64,000 bases of DNA from Nostoc sp. FACHB-973 (GTDB lineage: Bacteria > Cyanobacteriota > Cyanobacteriia > Cyanobacteriales > Nostocaceae): positions 1-64,000 of the forward strand of contig NZ_JACJSJ010000001.1 of assembly GCF_014698115.1 (NCBI RefSeq), written 5' to 3'. Positions 9,374 through 17,485 of the stretch are shown here, one piece after another. The position numbers and the translations under genes were made by a program. The notes under the pieces were generated by a model. The model saw nothing but the letters and a program-made list of their open reading frames with translations, did no database searches and was not told the origin of the DNA. Position 1 is the first letter of the stretch, and the number at the start of each line of letters is the position of its first letter.

Positions 9374-10045
9374 GTGGGGAGTAGGAAAGATAAACTTTCA
9401 CCTTTAAGGCAACGATCGCTAGAAATTTTAGCTCGCCTGAAGCGTCTTTATCCAGATGCTACTTGCTCTTTGAACTACTCAACACCAGTACAATTGTTGG
9501 TGGCAACGATTCTCTCTGCTCAGTGTACTGATGAGCGAGTAAATAAAGTGACGCCAGCATTATTTAGTCAGTTTCCTGATGCAGCGAGTTTAGCGATCGC
9601 CGACTTAGTAGAATTAGAAAACTTGGTGCGTTCCACAGGGTTTTATCGCAATAAAGCCAAGAACATTCAAGCGGCCTGTCGCATGATTGTCACGGAATTT
9701 GACTCTGTTGTTCCTAACCAAATGGAACAATTATTAAAGCTTCCAGGTGTGGCGCGGAAAACAGCAAATGTAGTCCTCGCTCATGCTTATGGCATTAATG
9801 CTGGCGTGACAGTAGATACTCACGTCAAGCGCCTCAGCCAACGTTTGGGTTTAACTGAAGCAAAAGAACCCGTTCGGATTGAGCAAGATTTAATGGGTTT
9901 ATTGCCGCAACCAGATTGGGAAAATTGGTCAATTCGGCTGATTTATCACGGTCGCGCTATTTGTAAAGCCCGTTCTCCCGCCTGCGTTGCTTGTGAGCTT
10001 GCCGATTTATGTCCTGCTGCAAATAAGCCAGTAGTCGTAGGGTAG
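9374..10045 (+). CDS. nth: Endonuclease III (DNA glycosylase/AP lyase)
   Basis: Removes oxidised pyrimidines and nicks abasic sites in base excision repair. The helix-hairpin-helix motif LPGVARKTANVVL carries the catalytic Lys129, and VDTHVKRL carries the catalytic Asp148. The C-terminal CX6CX2CX5C motif (CKARSPACVACELADLC) binds the 4Fe-4S cluster. The only upstream start is a GTG at 9374 inside a GTGGGGAGTAG repeat, so the first residues (MGSRKDKL) appear to be partly repeat-encoded. The true start could be a few codons later. Confidence 0.93.
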   Translation: MGSRKDKLSPLRQRSLEILARLKRLYPDATCSLNYSTPVQLLVATILSAQCTDERVNKVTPALFSQFPDAASLAIADLVELENLVRSTGFYRNKAKNIQAACRMIVTEFDSVVPNQMEQLLKLPGVARKTANVVLAHAYGINAGVTVDTHVKRLSQRLGLTEAKEPVRIEQDLMGLLPQPDWENWSIRLIYHGRAICKARSPACVACELADLCPAANKPVVVG

Positions 10046-10247
10046 TTTTGGTGAGAGGGGAGAAGGGGAGACGCTCTGACGCAAAGAAGGGGAGACGCAG
10101 AGAAAAAACTCCTCTTCCCTGTCCCCGCGTCACCTTCAATGTCTATGAATTTCAATTTGATAGACCAGTAGGGAACACAAGTAACCTAGAATTGGAAAGA
10201 AGACTGTAGAATGGAAAATGCTGTCTTTAAATTGAGTTAGAGAATAT

Positions 10248-10550
10248 ATGGCTAAAAAGAGCATGATTGAGCGCGAGAAAAAGCGCAGCCGATTGGCAGA
10301 AAAGTATGCTGACAAGCGTGAAGCTCTCCTAGAAGAGTTCAGAAGTGCAGAATCTCCTTTGGATAAACTGGAAATCCACCGGAAGATTCAACAGCTACCC
10401 CGGAATAGCGCGCCCACCCGCCACCGCAATCGTTGCTGGTTGACTGGTCGTTCTAGAGGTGTTTACCGCGATTTTGGGCTGTCTCGGAATGTGCTACGGG
10501 AATGGGCGCATGAAGGTCTTTTGCCTGGAGTGGTTAAGTCTAGTTGGTAA
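10248..10550 (+). CDS. rpsN: 30S ribosomal protein S14, zinc-independent form
   Basis: A 100-residue S14 of the long, cysteine-poor type. The C-terminal signature [20 protein letters not shown] and the end [10 protein letters not shown] are diagnostic. It binds 16S rRNA in the head of the 30S subunit. It is a stand-alone gene as is usual in cyanobacteria. Only one Cys remains in the former zinc site. Confidence 0.97.
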   Translation: MAKKSMIEREKKRSRLAEKYADKREALLEEFRSAESPLDKLEIHRKIQQLPRNSAPTRHRNRCWLTGRSRGVYRDFGLSRNVLREWAHEGLLPGVVKSSW

Positions 10551-10590
10551 AAAGTTATGAGTGATGAGTTATGAGTGATGAATAAAGACA

Positions 10591-10634
10591 AACCTAACTC
10601 CTAACTCCTAACTCCTAACTCCTAACTCCTAACT
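10591..10634. repeat. STRR: tandem AACTCCT heptamers
   Basis: Six tandem copies of AACTCCT lie between the convergent rpsN and 10637 genes. TGAGTGATGAGTTATGAG at 10558-10580 is a second small repeat of opposite purine polarity, so the spacer can form a hairpin. The stop codon of the next gene lies at the array edge. Confidence 0.9.
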
Positions 10635-10636
10635 AC

Positions 10637-10966
10637 TTATTGACCGCAACACTTATCAATTCCCAGACTTTCTAAGAGTAGATCGCTAACGGCGTTGGCG
10701 ATCGCAAACTCTCCATAAAAACTATTAGAAAAATCATACGACTGCATCTCTGTGACAATGGCAATTACCAGAGAACCAAGGTCGTTTTCTCCTTCCATCC
10801 GTTGACGGACAAAAATCTGTGCAGCCCGTTGAGCAATCTTTTGGTTAACTGCTTCTGGGATAAATTCTGTATCTAGCCACCGCAGGAGACGTTCTCGCAA
10901 CCATTCACCTTCGAGTTGCGGATTTTCAGGACGTGGTAGGGTGATGGGTGGAATTGGTTCAGTCAT
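10637..10966 (-). CDS. Conserved hypothetical protein of 109 residues
   Basis: I do not recognise a family. The protein is acidic and helical: a Pro-rich start (MTEPIPPITLPRPENPQ), then GEWLRERLLRWLDTEFIPE, then IAQRAAQIFVRQRMEGENDL, and a Cys-Cys-Gly-Gln C-terminus. No signal peptide or membrane helix is present. The start is ATG at 10966; an upstream in-frame TTG would add five residues (MKIKN) with no better ribosome binding site. It is divergent from aat across about 90 bases. Confidence 0.65.
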   Translation of the reverse strand: MTEPIPPITLPRPENPQLEGEWLRERLLRWLDTEFIPEAVNQKIAQRAAQIFVRQRMEGENDLGSLVIAIVTEMQSYDFSNSFYGEFAIANAVSDLLLESLGIDKCCGQ

Positions 10967-11057
10967 ATTTTTTATCTTCAACGCAGAGTGGATCGTAGAG
11001 GAACGCAGAGAATGACTGGTAGTATCAAATTGCGTTCTTTTTGTATTTTTTATATTT

Positions 11058-11633
11058 ATGCAATATGATATCGCTGCTATTGTTCAAGGTTATGCTCAAG
11101 GCTATTTTCTCATGGCTGATGATAGCGATCGCCTCAGTTGGTATGCAAGTCGCGATCGAACTTTGATACCCTTAGATGAGAGGTTCCGCTACCCCAAGTC
11201 TTTGCAGCGCGTCCTCAATCAAGAACGTTTTAGTGTCGAGATTAATCGGGATTTTCCAGCTGTGGTGGCTGGGTGTGCTGACAGAGAGACAACTTGGATT
11301 TCACCAGAATTGGAAAAGATTTACTGGCTACTTTACCAGAGTGGTTATGCTTATAGTTTTGAAACTTGGCAAGGTGACGAACTTGCTGGCGGAATTTTGG
11401 GGATTGTTATTGGTGGTGCTTTCATTGGCGAGTCGATGTTTTACCGCATTCCCGATGGTTCAAAGGTAGCGATGGTTAAGTTGGTAGAAAGATTGCGCCA
11501 GAGGAAATTTGTGTTTTTTGATGCCCAAATGATGAATCCGCATTTGGAAAGATTTGGTGCTTATCGCGTTGGGGATGAAGAATATCAAGCCCTACTTAAG
11601 AAAGCATTGCACCGTCGTTGTTCGTTAGCTTAA
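11058..11633 (+). CDS. aat: Leucyl/phenylalanyl-tRNA-protein transferase
   Basis: Transfers Leu or Phe from aminoacyl-tRNA to N-terminal Arg or Lys of proteins, marking them for ClpS/ClpAP degradation (N-degron pathway). Family features are the N-terminal [30 protein letters not shown], the core [21 protein letters not shown], and [16 protein letters not shown]. The length of 191 residues fits the short cyanobacterial form. Confidence 0.93.
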   Translation: MQYDIAAIVQGYAQGYFLMADDSDRLSWYASRDRTLIPLDERFRYPKSLQRVLNQERFSVEINRDFPAVVAGCADRETTWISPELEKIYWLLYQSGYAYSFETWQGDELAGGILGIVIGGAFIGESMFYRIPDGSKVAMVKLVERLRQRKFVFFDAQMMNPHLERFGAYRVGDEEYQALLKKALHRRCSLA

Positions 11634-11826
11634 GGGCATAAGAATAAGAACCTTCTGTCATACTATTCTTGTTCCCATGCTCATTATGGAAATGAATTTC
11701 ATATGGGTTTACAACGAATGATATTCTTTATCCTTCAAGTCTTTTTTCTGGCTTTGTGAGAAATCCGGGTTCTATCCGTACTTGTGATTGTGGTTATCGA
11801 CTACGTACTGATGTGGTAATGTAGGT

Positions 11827-12390
11827 ATGTTTGGTAAGCAAAAGGGAAAAGAATTGTTAAGCGAATATCATAGAAAAAAGTTACTGCATCACTTTTACTG
11901 TCTGGATGCCGATAATTCAGGCTTCATTGGGAAAGAAGATGCTGAGATTTTTGCTGAGAGGTTTGCTAACATCCGTAGCGCAGAGCTTGGTTCAGAGATT
12001 CACAAAGATTTGTTGTTGAAGTGGCTGAGTGTTTGGGAGAATTTTTGGTCTAAAGCGGATTTGGATGGAGATGGTAAGGTAAGTCCTGAAGAGTTTTGTC
12101 AGGGCATAGAGAAAGCGGTTTCAAATCCAGATTACAACGACCCTTTAATAGAGACTGTGTTTGACATTGTTGATTTAGACAGTGATGGTGAGATATCACA
12201 ACAAGAGCATTGTCTCTTCTTCAGTGTGTTTGACCTAGATGCTGAAAAATCAGCTTTTGTCTTCTCCAAGCTTGATATTGATAAGGACGGCATCCTTTCT
12301 AAAAAAGAGTTTGTTTCTGCTAAGAGAGAATTTCTAACTGAAAAGGAACCCGGTGCTGTAGGCAACTGGTTTTGGGGTTCTGTGGAGTAA
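11827..12390 (+). CDS. Four-EF-hand calcium-binding protein
   Basis: A soluble 187-residue protein with four EF-hand loops: DADNSGFIGKED at 27-38, DLDGDGKVSPEE at 78-89, DLDSDGEISQQE at 116-127 and DIDKDGILSKKE at 150-161. Loops 2-4 have canonical ligands including Glu at position 12; loop 1 has Asp there. The spacing resembles calerythrin/sarcoplasmic-type bacterial calcium buffers more than calmodulin. There is no signal peptide, so it probably acts as a cytoplasmic calcium buffer or sensor. No target gene is adjacent. Confidence 0.9.
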   Translation: MFGKQKGKELLSEYHRKKLLHHFYCLDADNSGFIGKEDAEIFAERFANIRSAELGSEIHKDLLLKWLSVWENFWSKADLDGDGKVSPEEFCQGIEKAVSNPDYNDPLIETVFDIVDLDSDGEISQQEHCLFFSVFDLDAEKSAFVFSKLDIDKDGILSKKEFVSAKREFLTEKEPGAVGNWFWGSVE

Positions 12391-12439
12391 TGCACGCCAT
12401 GATTTTGGGGGATTCCCTTTATTTTTGCGTGCATTGGGG

Positions 12440-12666
12440 TGCTTGTGGTGTCAAAATAATTCGTAATTGATAATGGGCTACGCCCCGCTACGCTAACGTA
12501 ATTCGTAATTTTTACACTACGGGCTTTGTCGGGGGCTTGAAAAAGCGGAAAATGCGGTTTTGGGGTCTCCCCAAGTAAAGCAATTTTCCAAGACAAAGGA
12601 ATAATGTTTTTGATATCCATCAATAAATTGAGGGGCTTGTACCATTAATTACGAATTACGAATTAC
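12440..12666. repeat. Mosaic repeat: ATTCGTAATT strings and GGGCTACGCCCC palindrome
   Basis: The spacer contains repeated AATTCGTAATT/ATTACGAATTAC units (12455-12465, 12500-12511, 12650-12675) and the palindromic block GGGCTACGCCCCGCTACGC at about 12475-12493. A near copy of that block lies at about 42113-42131. The arrangement makes a fold-back structure between the EF-hand gene and the convergent DUF3598 gene. Confidence 0.7.
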
Positions 12667-13482
12667 TTACGAATTACCCCTTTGTTCAGTAACTAATGTT
12701 AGACTAACCCATTCGCCTTTGTCGTTATAGCTGCGAATCATCCGTCGGCGGAGGTTTGGCTGGATTAACCAACCCGCTTCTAAAAATAAGGGTTGACGTA
12801 ATTGCACTTTTAGGGGTGAAGTTGCAGAACCGCCATCAGGTAGCAGTAATACTTGTACTTGCTTTTCGGGATTTTCGTCAAAGAGAATGATGGAACCTTT
12901 GATGGTAGCAGTTGAAGTAATTGTGCGTTCTGCAAAAGAGGTAGTTTGAATTAATCGCCCAGTATTATCTAATTGTAATTTGAGAGTTGTAGAGTAAATA
13001 TCAGGCGATCGCAAATCTCGATACATTGTCACTGCTTGACCTTGCCATTCTCCTAACAAGTCATCTAACTGCAAGGGTGGACGTTCTGCTGCTGGGGTTC
13101 CAGCTAGATGTTCTCGAATTAGGACTAGTCCACTTAGATTAGCTGTCTTATCAAACAGTTGCACCAGACGTAAGCGGCGATTTTCATGAACAAAAGCAAG
13201 TTCTCCACCAAATTCGGAAAATGGCCCTATCTGAATTAAACCTTCAGAAAATGAACCATTTTCAAAAAACAGCAGACCCCCTCCCACAGAACTAAATTCT
13301 CTGATTACGTCATCTTGTCCCGAACGGCTCAAAGTTAGGCGCACTCTCTGTTTATTGTCCAAATGTTCTAGAGAAAGACGGCTGGGAGTATCGTTGACAA
13401 GTGTGCCTTGGGGAGAAAAATTAGTGAATGAACCTTCCCAAACACCAAGATTTTCTAAAAAACATTCCCATTGTGATTTCAT
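12667..13482 (-). CDS. DUF3598 family protein
   Basis: A soluble 271-residue protein. The start (SQWECFLENLGVWEGSFT) and the second half (LDDLLGEWQGQAVTMYRDL, then GWLIQPNLRRRMIRSY) suggest two related lipocalin/calycin-like beta barrels, as in the cyanobacterial DUF3598 family. Function is unknown; some calycin relatives in cyanobacteria bind hydrophobic ligands or act as cyclases. It lies 18 bases downstream of ftsX on the same strand, so it is probably co-transcribed with it. Confidence 0.75.
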   Translation of the reverse strand: MKSQWECFLENLGVWEGSFTNFSPQGTLVNDTPSRLSLEHLDNKQRVRLTLSRSGQDDVIREFSSVGGGLLFFENGSFSEGLIQIGPFSEFGGELAFVHENRRLRLVQLFDKTANLSGLVLIREHLAGTPAAERPPLQLDDLLGEWQGQAVTMYRDLRSPDIYSTTLKLQLDNTGRLIQTTSFAERTITSTATIKGSIILFDENPEKQVQVLLLPDGGSATSPLKVQLRQPLFLEAGWLIQPNLRRRMIRSYNDKGEWVSLTLVTEQRGNS

Positions 13483-13500
13483 AGTGATTTTGTTATTTGA

Positions 13501-14403
13501 CTATCCTTTAGCAAAACGTCTAACAGCAAATAAGCTTCCCATTAATCCTACCGCGGCACCGAAGCTCAAGAGAATTAGGGGCAATAATAAAATTTGGGCT
13601 GAAGTGAGCTGTACTCCGTTGGTGATTACTTGGATAAACTCAGGTTGATTGGTTAGCAATTTACCGACGAACTGTTGAATCACAGAAATAAAACTCCAAG
13701 CGATCGCACCACCGACTAAACCAAAAGTAATTCCTTGTAAAATGAAGGGCAGGTAAATCCAAACAGATGTTGCTCCCACGAGTTGCATAATTTCAATTTC
13801 CTGGCGTCGCGCCATGACAATTAGGCGAATTGTGGTGGTAGTCACGGCGATCGCTGTTACAGTCAAAATAATCGTAATTGTTAAAGTAACCCAGTTCAAA
13901 CCCCGGTGCAATTGAGCAATGCGTTTGACTGCCTCATCGATATACTGCACCGTATCCACTCCCCGTAACTTAGCCAACTGGGTTGCTAAAGTTGGTACTA
14001 CTTGAGAATTACGCGCTTTCACCTTTATCTCATCAACCAAAGGATTCTCGCCTAGCTGTTGGGTAACACCCTCAATATCCGAAATTCTCATTTCCTTGAC
14101 TAACTTATTCCAAGCTTCCTCTTTGGTAATTGTTTGTATGGCCATTACCTCTGGCATTTTTGCGATCAGTGGTTCAATACTTTGGGCTTGCATGTCCGGT
14201 TCGAGATAAACTGATACTTCTAGCTGGCTACCGAACTGGTAGAGAAGTTTTTCGACTTGCCAAGAAGTTTGCAAACTCAAGCCGAATAAAAATAACAATA
14301 CCGTCACAGTGCTAACAGCTGCCCAATTCATCCAACCTCCCCGCACTAAACCAAGGAAAGTTTCTTTGAGCAGATAGTCAAGTTTCGTGAGAGATTTAAA
14401 CAC
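13501..14403 (-). CDS. ftsX: Cell division protein FtsX (ABC-type permease)
   Basis: Membrane subunit of the FtsEX complex, which controls peptidoglycan hydrolases at the septum. The 300 residues hold a first helix (about 30-50), an extracellular domain (about 60-165, EVSVYLEPDMQAQSIEPL), and three more helices at about 170-195, 220-250 and 265-290. RRQEIEIMQLVGATSVWI is the FtsX/MacB-type coupling helix. ftsE is not adjacent. DUF3598 follows it. Confidence 0.9.
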   Translation of the reverse strand: MFKSLTKLDYLLKETFLGLVRGGWMNWAAVSTVTVLLFLFGLSLQTSWQVEKLLYQFGSQLEVSVYLEPDMQAQSIEPLIAKMPEVMAIQTITKEEAWNKLVKEMRISDIEGVTQQLGENPLVDEIKVKARNSQVVPTLATQLAKLRGVDTVQYIDEAVKRIAQLHRGLNWVTLTITIILTVTAIAVTTTTIRLIVMARRQEIEIMQLVGATSVWIYLPFILQGITFGLVGGAIAWSFISVIQQFVGKLLTNQPEFIQVITNGVQLTSAQILLLPLILLSFGAAVGLMGSLFAVRRFAKG

Positions 14404-14409
14404 AAATCA

Positions 14410-14582
14410 CCCCAGTGAATAATTCGTAATTCGTAATTCGTAATTCACGAGTCAGAATTTATAATTGATAACTCAGAATTGGTGAATTCAGCACTCCCCA
14501 CTCCCTCATCTCCCTCATCTCCCTCATCCCCCTCATCTCCCTCATCTCCCCACTCCCCACTCCCCACTCCCCATTCCCCACC
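14410..14582. repeat. STRR block: ATTCGTAATT, CTCATCTCC and CACTCCC arrays
   Basis: Successive short arrays fill the ftsX-def divergent spacer: AATTCGTAATTCGTAATTC (about 14420-14445), then CTCATCTCC nonamers (14505-14550), then CACTCCC heptamers (14549-14575). The def promoter must lie in the last 50 bases before 14633. Confidence 0.9.
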
Positions 14583-14632
14583 TTGATAGAATTAAGGTAG
14601 TAGGAATTTTCACCATTTAGCCATCAAGACTC

Positions 14633-15196
14633 ATGCCTTCTGAAATTGCTGTCGAGAAAAAAAAGTTAAAAAATCCGCCTTTGGAGCTTCATTATTTAGG
14701 CGATCGCGTGCTGCGTCAAGCTGCAAAGCGGATTTCTAAAGTTGATGACGAACTCCGCAAACTGGTGCGCGAAATGCTGCAAACTATGTACAGTAAAGAT
14801 GGCATCGGTTTGGCTGCACCCCAAGTGGGAATTCACAAACAATTAATTGTCATTGATCTGGAACCAGAAAATGCGGCTAATCCACCTTTGGTGCTGATTA
14901 ACCCCACAATTAAACAGGTTAGCCGCGACATCTCTGTTGCCCAAGAAGGATGTTTAAGTATTCCCAATGTATACCTGGATGTAAAGCGCCCTGAAGTGGT
15001 GGAGATTGCCTATAAAGACGAGTCTGGTCGTCCCCAGATATTAAAGGCTAATGACCTCCTGGGACGCTGTATTCAGCACGAAATGGATCACCTCAATGGT
15101 GTAGTATTTGTAGACCGTGTGGAAAATTCCTTGACTTTGGCCCAGGAGCTATCTAAAAATGGCTTCTCGTATCAAGCGGTGAAACCATTAGTATAG
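14633..15196 (+). CDS. def: Peptide deformylase
   Basis: Removes the N-formyl group from new proteins. All three motifs are intact: GIGLAAPQVG (57-66), EGCLSIP with metal ligand Cys107, and QHEMDHLNG with ligands His149 and His153 and catalytic Glu150. The N-terminal extension (about 15 residues, Lys-rich) before LELHYLGDRVLR is typical of cyanobacterial type I deformylases. Confidence 0.96.
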   Translation: MPSEIAVEKKKLKNPPLELHYLGDRVLRQAAKRISKVDDELRKLVREMLQTMYSKDGIGLAAPQVGIHKQLIVIDLEPENAANPPLVLINPTIKQVSRDISVAQEGCLSIPNVYLDVKRPEVVEIAYKDESGRPQILKANDLLGRCIQHEMDHLNGVVFVDRVENSLTLAQELSKNGFSYQAVKPLV

Positions 15197-15206
15197 GGGA
15201 CTGGTA

Positions 15207-15410
15207 GTGTATTTAACTCCAAAAAGCGGTTTGTTTCTCGGTGGTTGTTGTGTAAGTGCGATCGCAGCTGTAGGTTCGATTTTTGAACTTGGTTACGGAC
15301 AACCAGATTTTGGTGTCACAACTACGGCAATTATCCTCGCATTGAGTATTCCACTCACAGGATTATTTTTCTTTGCCGCAGTGAGGGACGCAAGGGCTAA
15401 CATGAAATAA
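15207..15410 (+). CDS. Small two-helix membrane protein, hypothetical
   Basis: Sixty-seven residues with two hydrophobic helices (about 8-28 and 38-60) and a basic C-terminus (RDARANMK). I do not recognise a family. The start is GTG at 15207, 10 bases after the def stop, so it is likely translated from the def transcript. A strong terminator follows at 15426, which supports a def-plus-small-protein operon. Confidence 0.55.
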   Translation: MYLTPKSGLFLGGCCVSAIAAVGSIFELGYGQPDFGVTTTAIILALSIPLTGLFFFAAVRDARANMK

Positions 15411-15425
15411 GCATCAGGTACATAA

Positions 15426-15475
15426 AAAAGGTAAATGGATGAACTAAGAATACAAAATTCATCCATTTACCTTTT
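15426..15475. terminator. Perfect 18-bp stem-loop terminator after def operon
   Basis: The arm AAAAGGTAAATGGATGAA (15426-15443) is an exact inverted repeat of 15458-15475, with a 14-base loop. The left arm starts with A4 and the right arm ends in T4 followed by ATTTTTG. The structure can work in either direction. It ends the def operon. Confidence 0.85.
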
Positions 15476-15628
15476 ATTTTTGTTCTGTATCTTCTACTGC
15501 CTCTAAGGCTTTGAGCGTCACTAACTCTGCTAGGGTTAACTTTGTAGCCTAGTTAAGACAATTTTTTCTCAGTCAAGGCGATCGTGTTGGTGACTCGGGC
15601 ATTGGGCGATCGCTTCTAAAATAGAAGG

Positions 15629-16429
15629 ATGTTATCAACTTCCACTCAACTATTACGACTATCTCAAGGACAACTCAACTTACTCGAAGCTTGTCCGCGT
15701 AAATTCCAACACACCTACCTAGAACAACTCAATTCACCTGCAAATCCCGAACACGAGGAACGCCAAACTCTTGGTAGTCGCTTTCACCTGCTGATGCAGC
15801 AGCGAGAAATGGGTTTACCAATTGATAGTTTCCTGCAAGCAGATGCTCAATTGCAAAGCTGGATGGCTGGTTTTGCTGATGCAGCCCCAGAAATTTTAAT
15901 GTCTGCAACTGACAATGAAACTTTCCGCGAAAGCGAACACTATCGGACTCTGCAAGTTCAGGACTATTTGTTGACGGTTGTCTATGATTTATTGATTGCA
16001 GATAACCAACAAGCGCAAATTCTCGACTGGAAAACTTATCCCAAACCACCTCATAAACGCAAGTTAGAATCCAACTGGCAAACACGGCTTTATATGTATG
16101 TTTTAGCTGAAACTAGTGCCTATTCGCCAGAAAATATTTCCATGACTTACTGGTTTGTTCAATCTGAGGGTAAACCGCAAAATATTAAATTTAATTACAA
16201 TACTACTCAACACATAAAAACAGCAAAAAAACTTAATCAACTGTTAAATCAGTTAACTAATTGGTTGGAAGATTACCAAAATCACCTCCAGTTTCCCCAA
16301 GTGGCGGAGGGTAGTAAAATCTGTGATTATTGTAACTTTGCCCAGCGGTGCGATCGCACACCAGTTTCAGAAGAAAACGTCAAAGATTCATTACCAAATT
16401 TTGACAGCATTCAAGAAGTTTCACTATAG
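15629..16429 (+). CDS. PD-(D/E)XK nuclease, Cas4/RecB-type with probable Fe-S cluster
   Basis: A stand-alone RecB-like nuclease of 266 residues. The nuclease core shows Asp120 (VVYDLLI), ILDWKT with Asp133 and Lys135, and QTRLYMY with Gln151 and Tyr155, which is the RecB signature. Four Cys are placed as in Cas4 and AddB: Cys22 (LEACPRKF) near the N-terminus and Cys232, Cys235 and Cys241 near the C-terminus (ICDYCNFAQRC), predicted to hold a 4Fe-4S cluster. No cas gene or helicase is nearby, so a DNA-repair role is more likely than adaptation. The stop codon TAG lies in the inverted-repeat end of the element at 16425. Confidence 0.85.
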   Translation: MLSTSTQLLRLSQGQLNLLEACPRKFQHTYLEQLNSPANPEHEERQTLGSRFHLLMQQREMGLPIDSFLQADAQLQSWMAGFADAAPEILMSATDNETFRESEHYRTLQVQDYLLTVVYDLLIADNQQAQILDWKTYPKPPHKRKLESNWQTRLYMYVLAETSAYSPENISMTYWFVQSEGKPQNIKFNYNTTQHIKTAKKLNQLLNQLTNWLEDYQNHLQFPQVAEGSKICDYCNFAQRCDRTPVSEENVKDSLPNFDSIQEVSL

Positions 16430-16547
16430 GAATCCGTTTTGATTTTTGAAATTATCTGCGTATGCTGGGAGTGGGGAGTAGGGAGTAGGAAAAAGTACTT
16501 TGTTAAGTGTACGGATTTTTTTCAGAAATCAAACATCAGTTTTATAT
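16425..16547. mobile_element. MITE-like inverted-repeat element, family A, copy 1
   Basis: It begins TATAGGAATC, then TTTTGATTTTTGAAATTATC, has a GGGAGTAGGGAGTAGG core, and ends with GTGTACGGATTTTTTTCAG, AAATCAAACATC and TATA. The two ends are imperfect inverted repeats of about 25 bases. A second copy at 27566-27686 shares both ends and the GTACGGA block. No coding capacity. It may be mobilised by a transposase elsewhere. Confidence 0.7.
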
Positions 16548-16695
16548 AAAGGTTAGGAGTTAAGAGTTAGCAGTCAAAATAATTAAATAATCAAGATAAT
16601 TTATGATGAATAAAGATACCAATCATCCTATATTACTTCATTCTGAATTCTGACTTCTGAATTCTTCCCATTAACAGTTAACAATTTTTAAATTT

Positions 16696-17337
16696 ATGTC
16701 CAGCTTTGACGAAACTGAAGCAATTTATGTCCGTGAATTAGCAATTGATGATATCGCTCCCGTTTATCATTTGGGAGAAGAGTTATTTACCAGCGATTTA
16801 TATCCTTATTTATACCGCACCTGGGATGAATGGGAAGTCATTGGACTTTACAATACAGATCCAGAATATTGCCTCGTAGCTGAAAGAGACGGAGAACTAG
16901 CAGGCTTTGTTTTGGGAACCATCATTACTAAAGCATCTTGGACTTACGGTTATATTTTATGGCTGGGAGTTAGTCCGAAATTTCAGCGTCGGGGAGTAGC
17001 AGACAAGTTAGTTGATAAAGTCGTCGCCCGCATGATTGAAGATGGGGCGCGGTTCATGTTGGTAGATACCGATCCCACCAATGTTTCAGCATTAAAGTTT
17101 TTTAATCGTAAAGGTTTTGGTAATATTCGCCAGCATATTTTCTTGTCGATGAATTTAAGCAAACACGAATATTATGGCAGATTAATTGATTACGAACACC
17201 AAAAAGCTGAAAGAGCAGGTTACAGGCGATCGCGTCCAGCAATTCGCGCCCGTAAACCCGATAGTGCTGCTAATGAAATACTAATTAATCCCCTAGTGAG
17301 CGAATCTCAAACCACCGAAGACCAATCACCAATTTAA
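16696..17337 (+). CDS. GNAT family N-acetyltransferase (RimI-like)
   Basis: The acetyl-CoA binding core is clear: ILWLGVSPKFQRRGVADKLV is motif A with the RRGVA pyrophosphate loop, followed by FMLVDTDPTNVSALKFFNRK. The 213 residues include a C-terminal basic tail (about 165-213, RSRPAIRARKPD) that is likely disordered. It resembles RimI-like protein or small-molecule acetyltransferases. The substrate cannot be read from the sequence. Confidence 0.85.
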   Translation: MSSFDETEAIYVRELAIDDIAPVYHLGEELFTSDLYPYLYRTWDEWEVIGLYNTDPEYCLVAERDGELAGFVLGTIITKASWTYGYILWLGVSPKFQRRGVADKLVDKVVARMIEDGARFMLVDTDPTNVSALKFFNRKGFGNIRQHIFLSMNLSKHEYYGRLIDYEHQKAERAGYRRSRPAIRARKPDSAANEILINPLVSESQTTEDQSPI

Positions 17338-17340
17338 TAC

Positions 17341-17368
17341 AAGTTAGGAGTTAGGAGTTAGGAGTTAA
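17341..17368. repeat. STRR: GTTAGGA heptamers
   Basis: Three tandem GTTAGGA units follow the GNAT stop codon. A short array of the same family as those elsewhere in the window. Confidence 0.8.
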
Positions 17369-17485
17369 AAGTACCTATCATCTTATTAATATTACTTTCC
17401 CAAAATAAAAACAGGCTGAACCAATTGGGAAACAATAAGTTAGTATCTGGGTAATCTGAAGTTTTTGGTAGACAAAGGCGGATTC

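Noticed and set aside
12132..12623. 163-codon minus-strand frame overlapping the EF-hand gene
   Set aside because: It is antisense to a well-supported gene and continues into repeat DNA.
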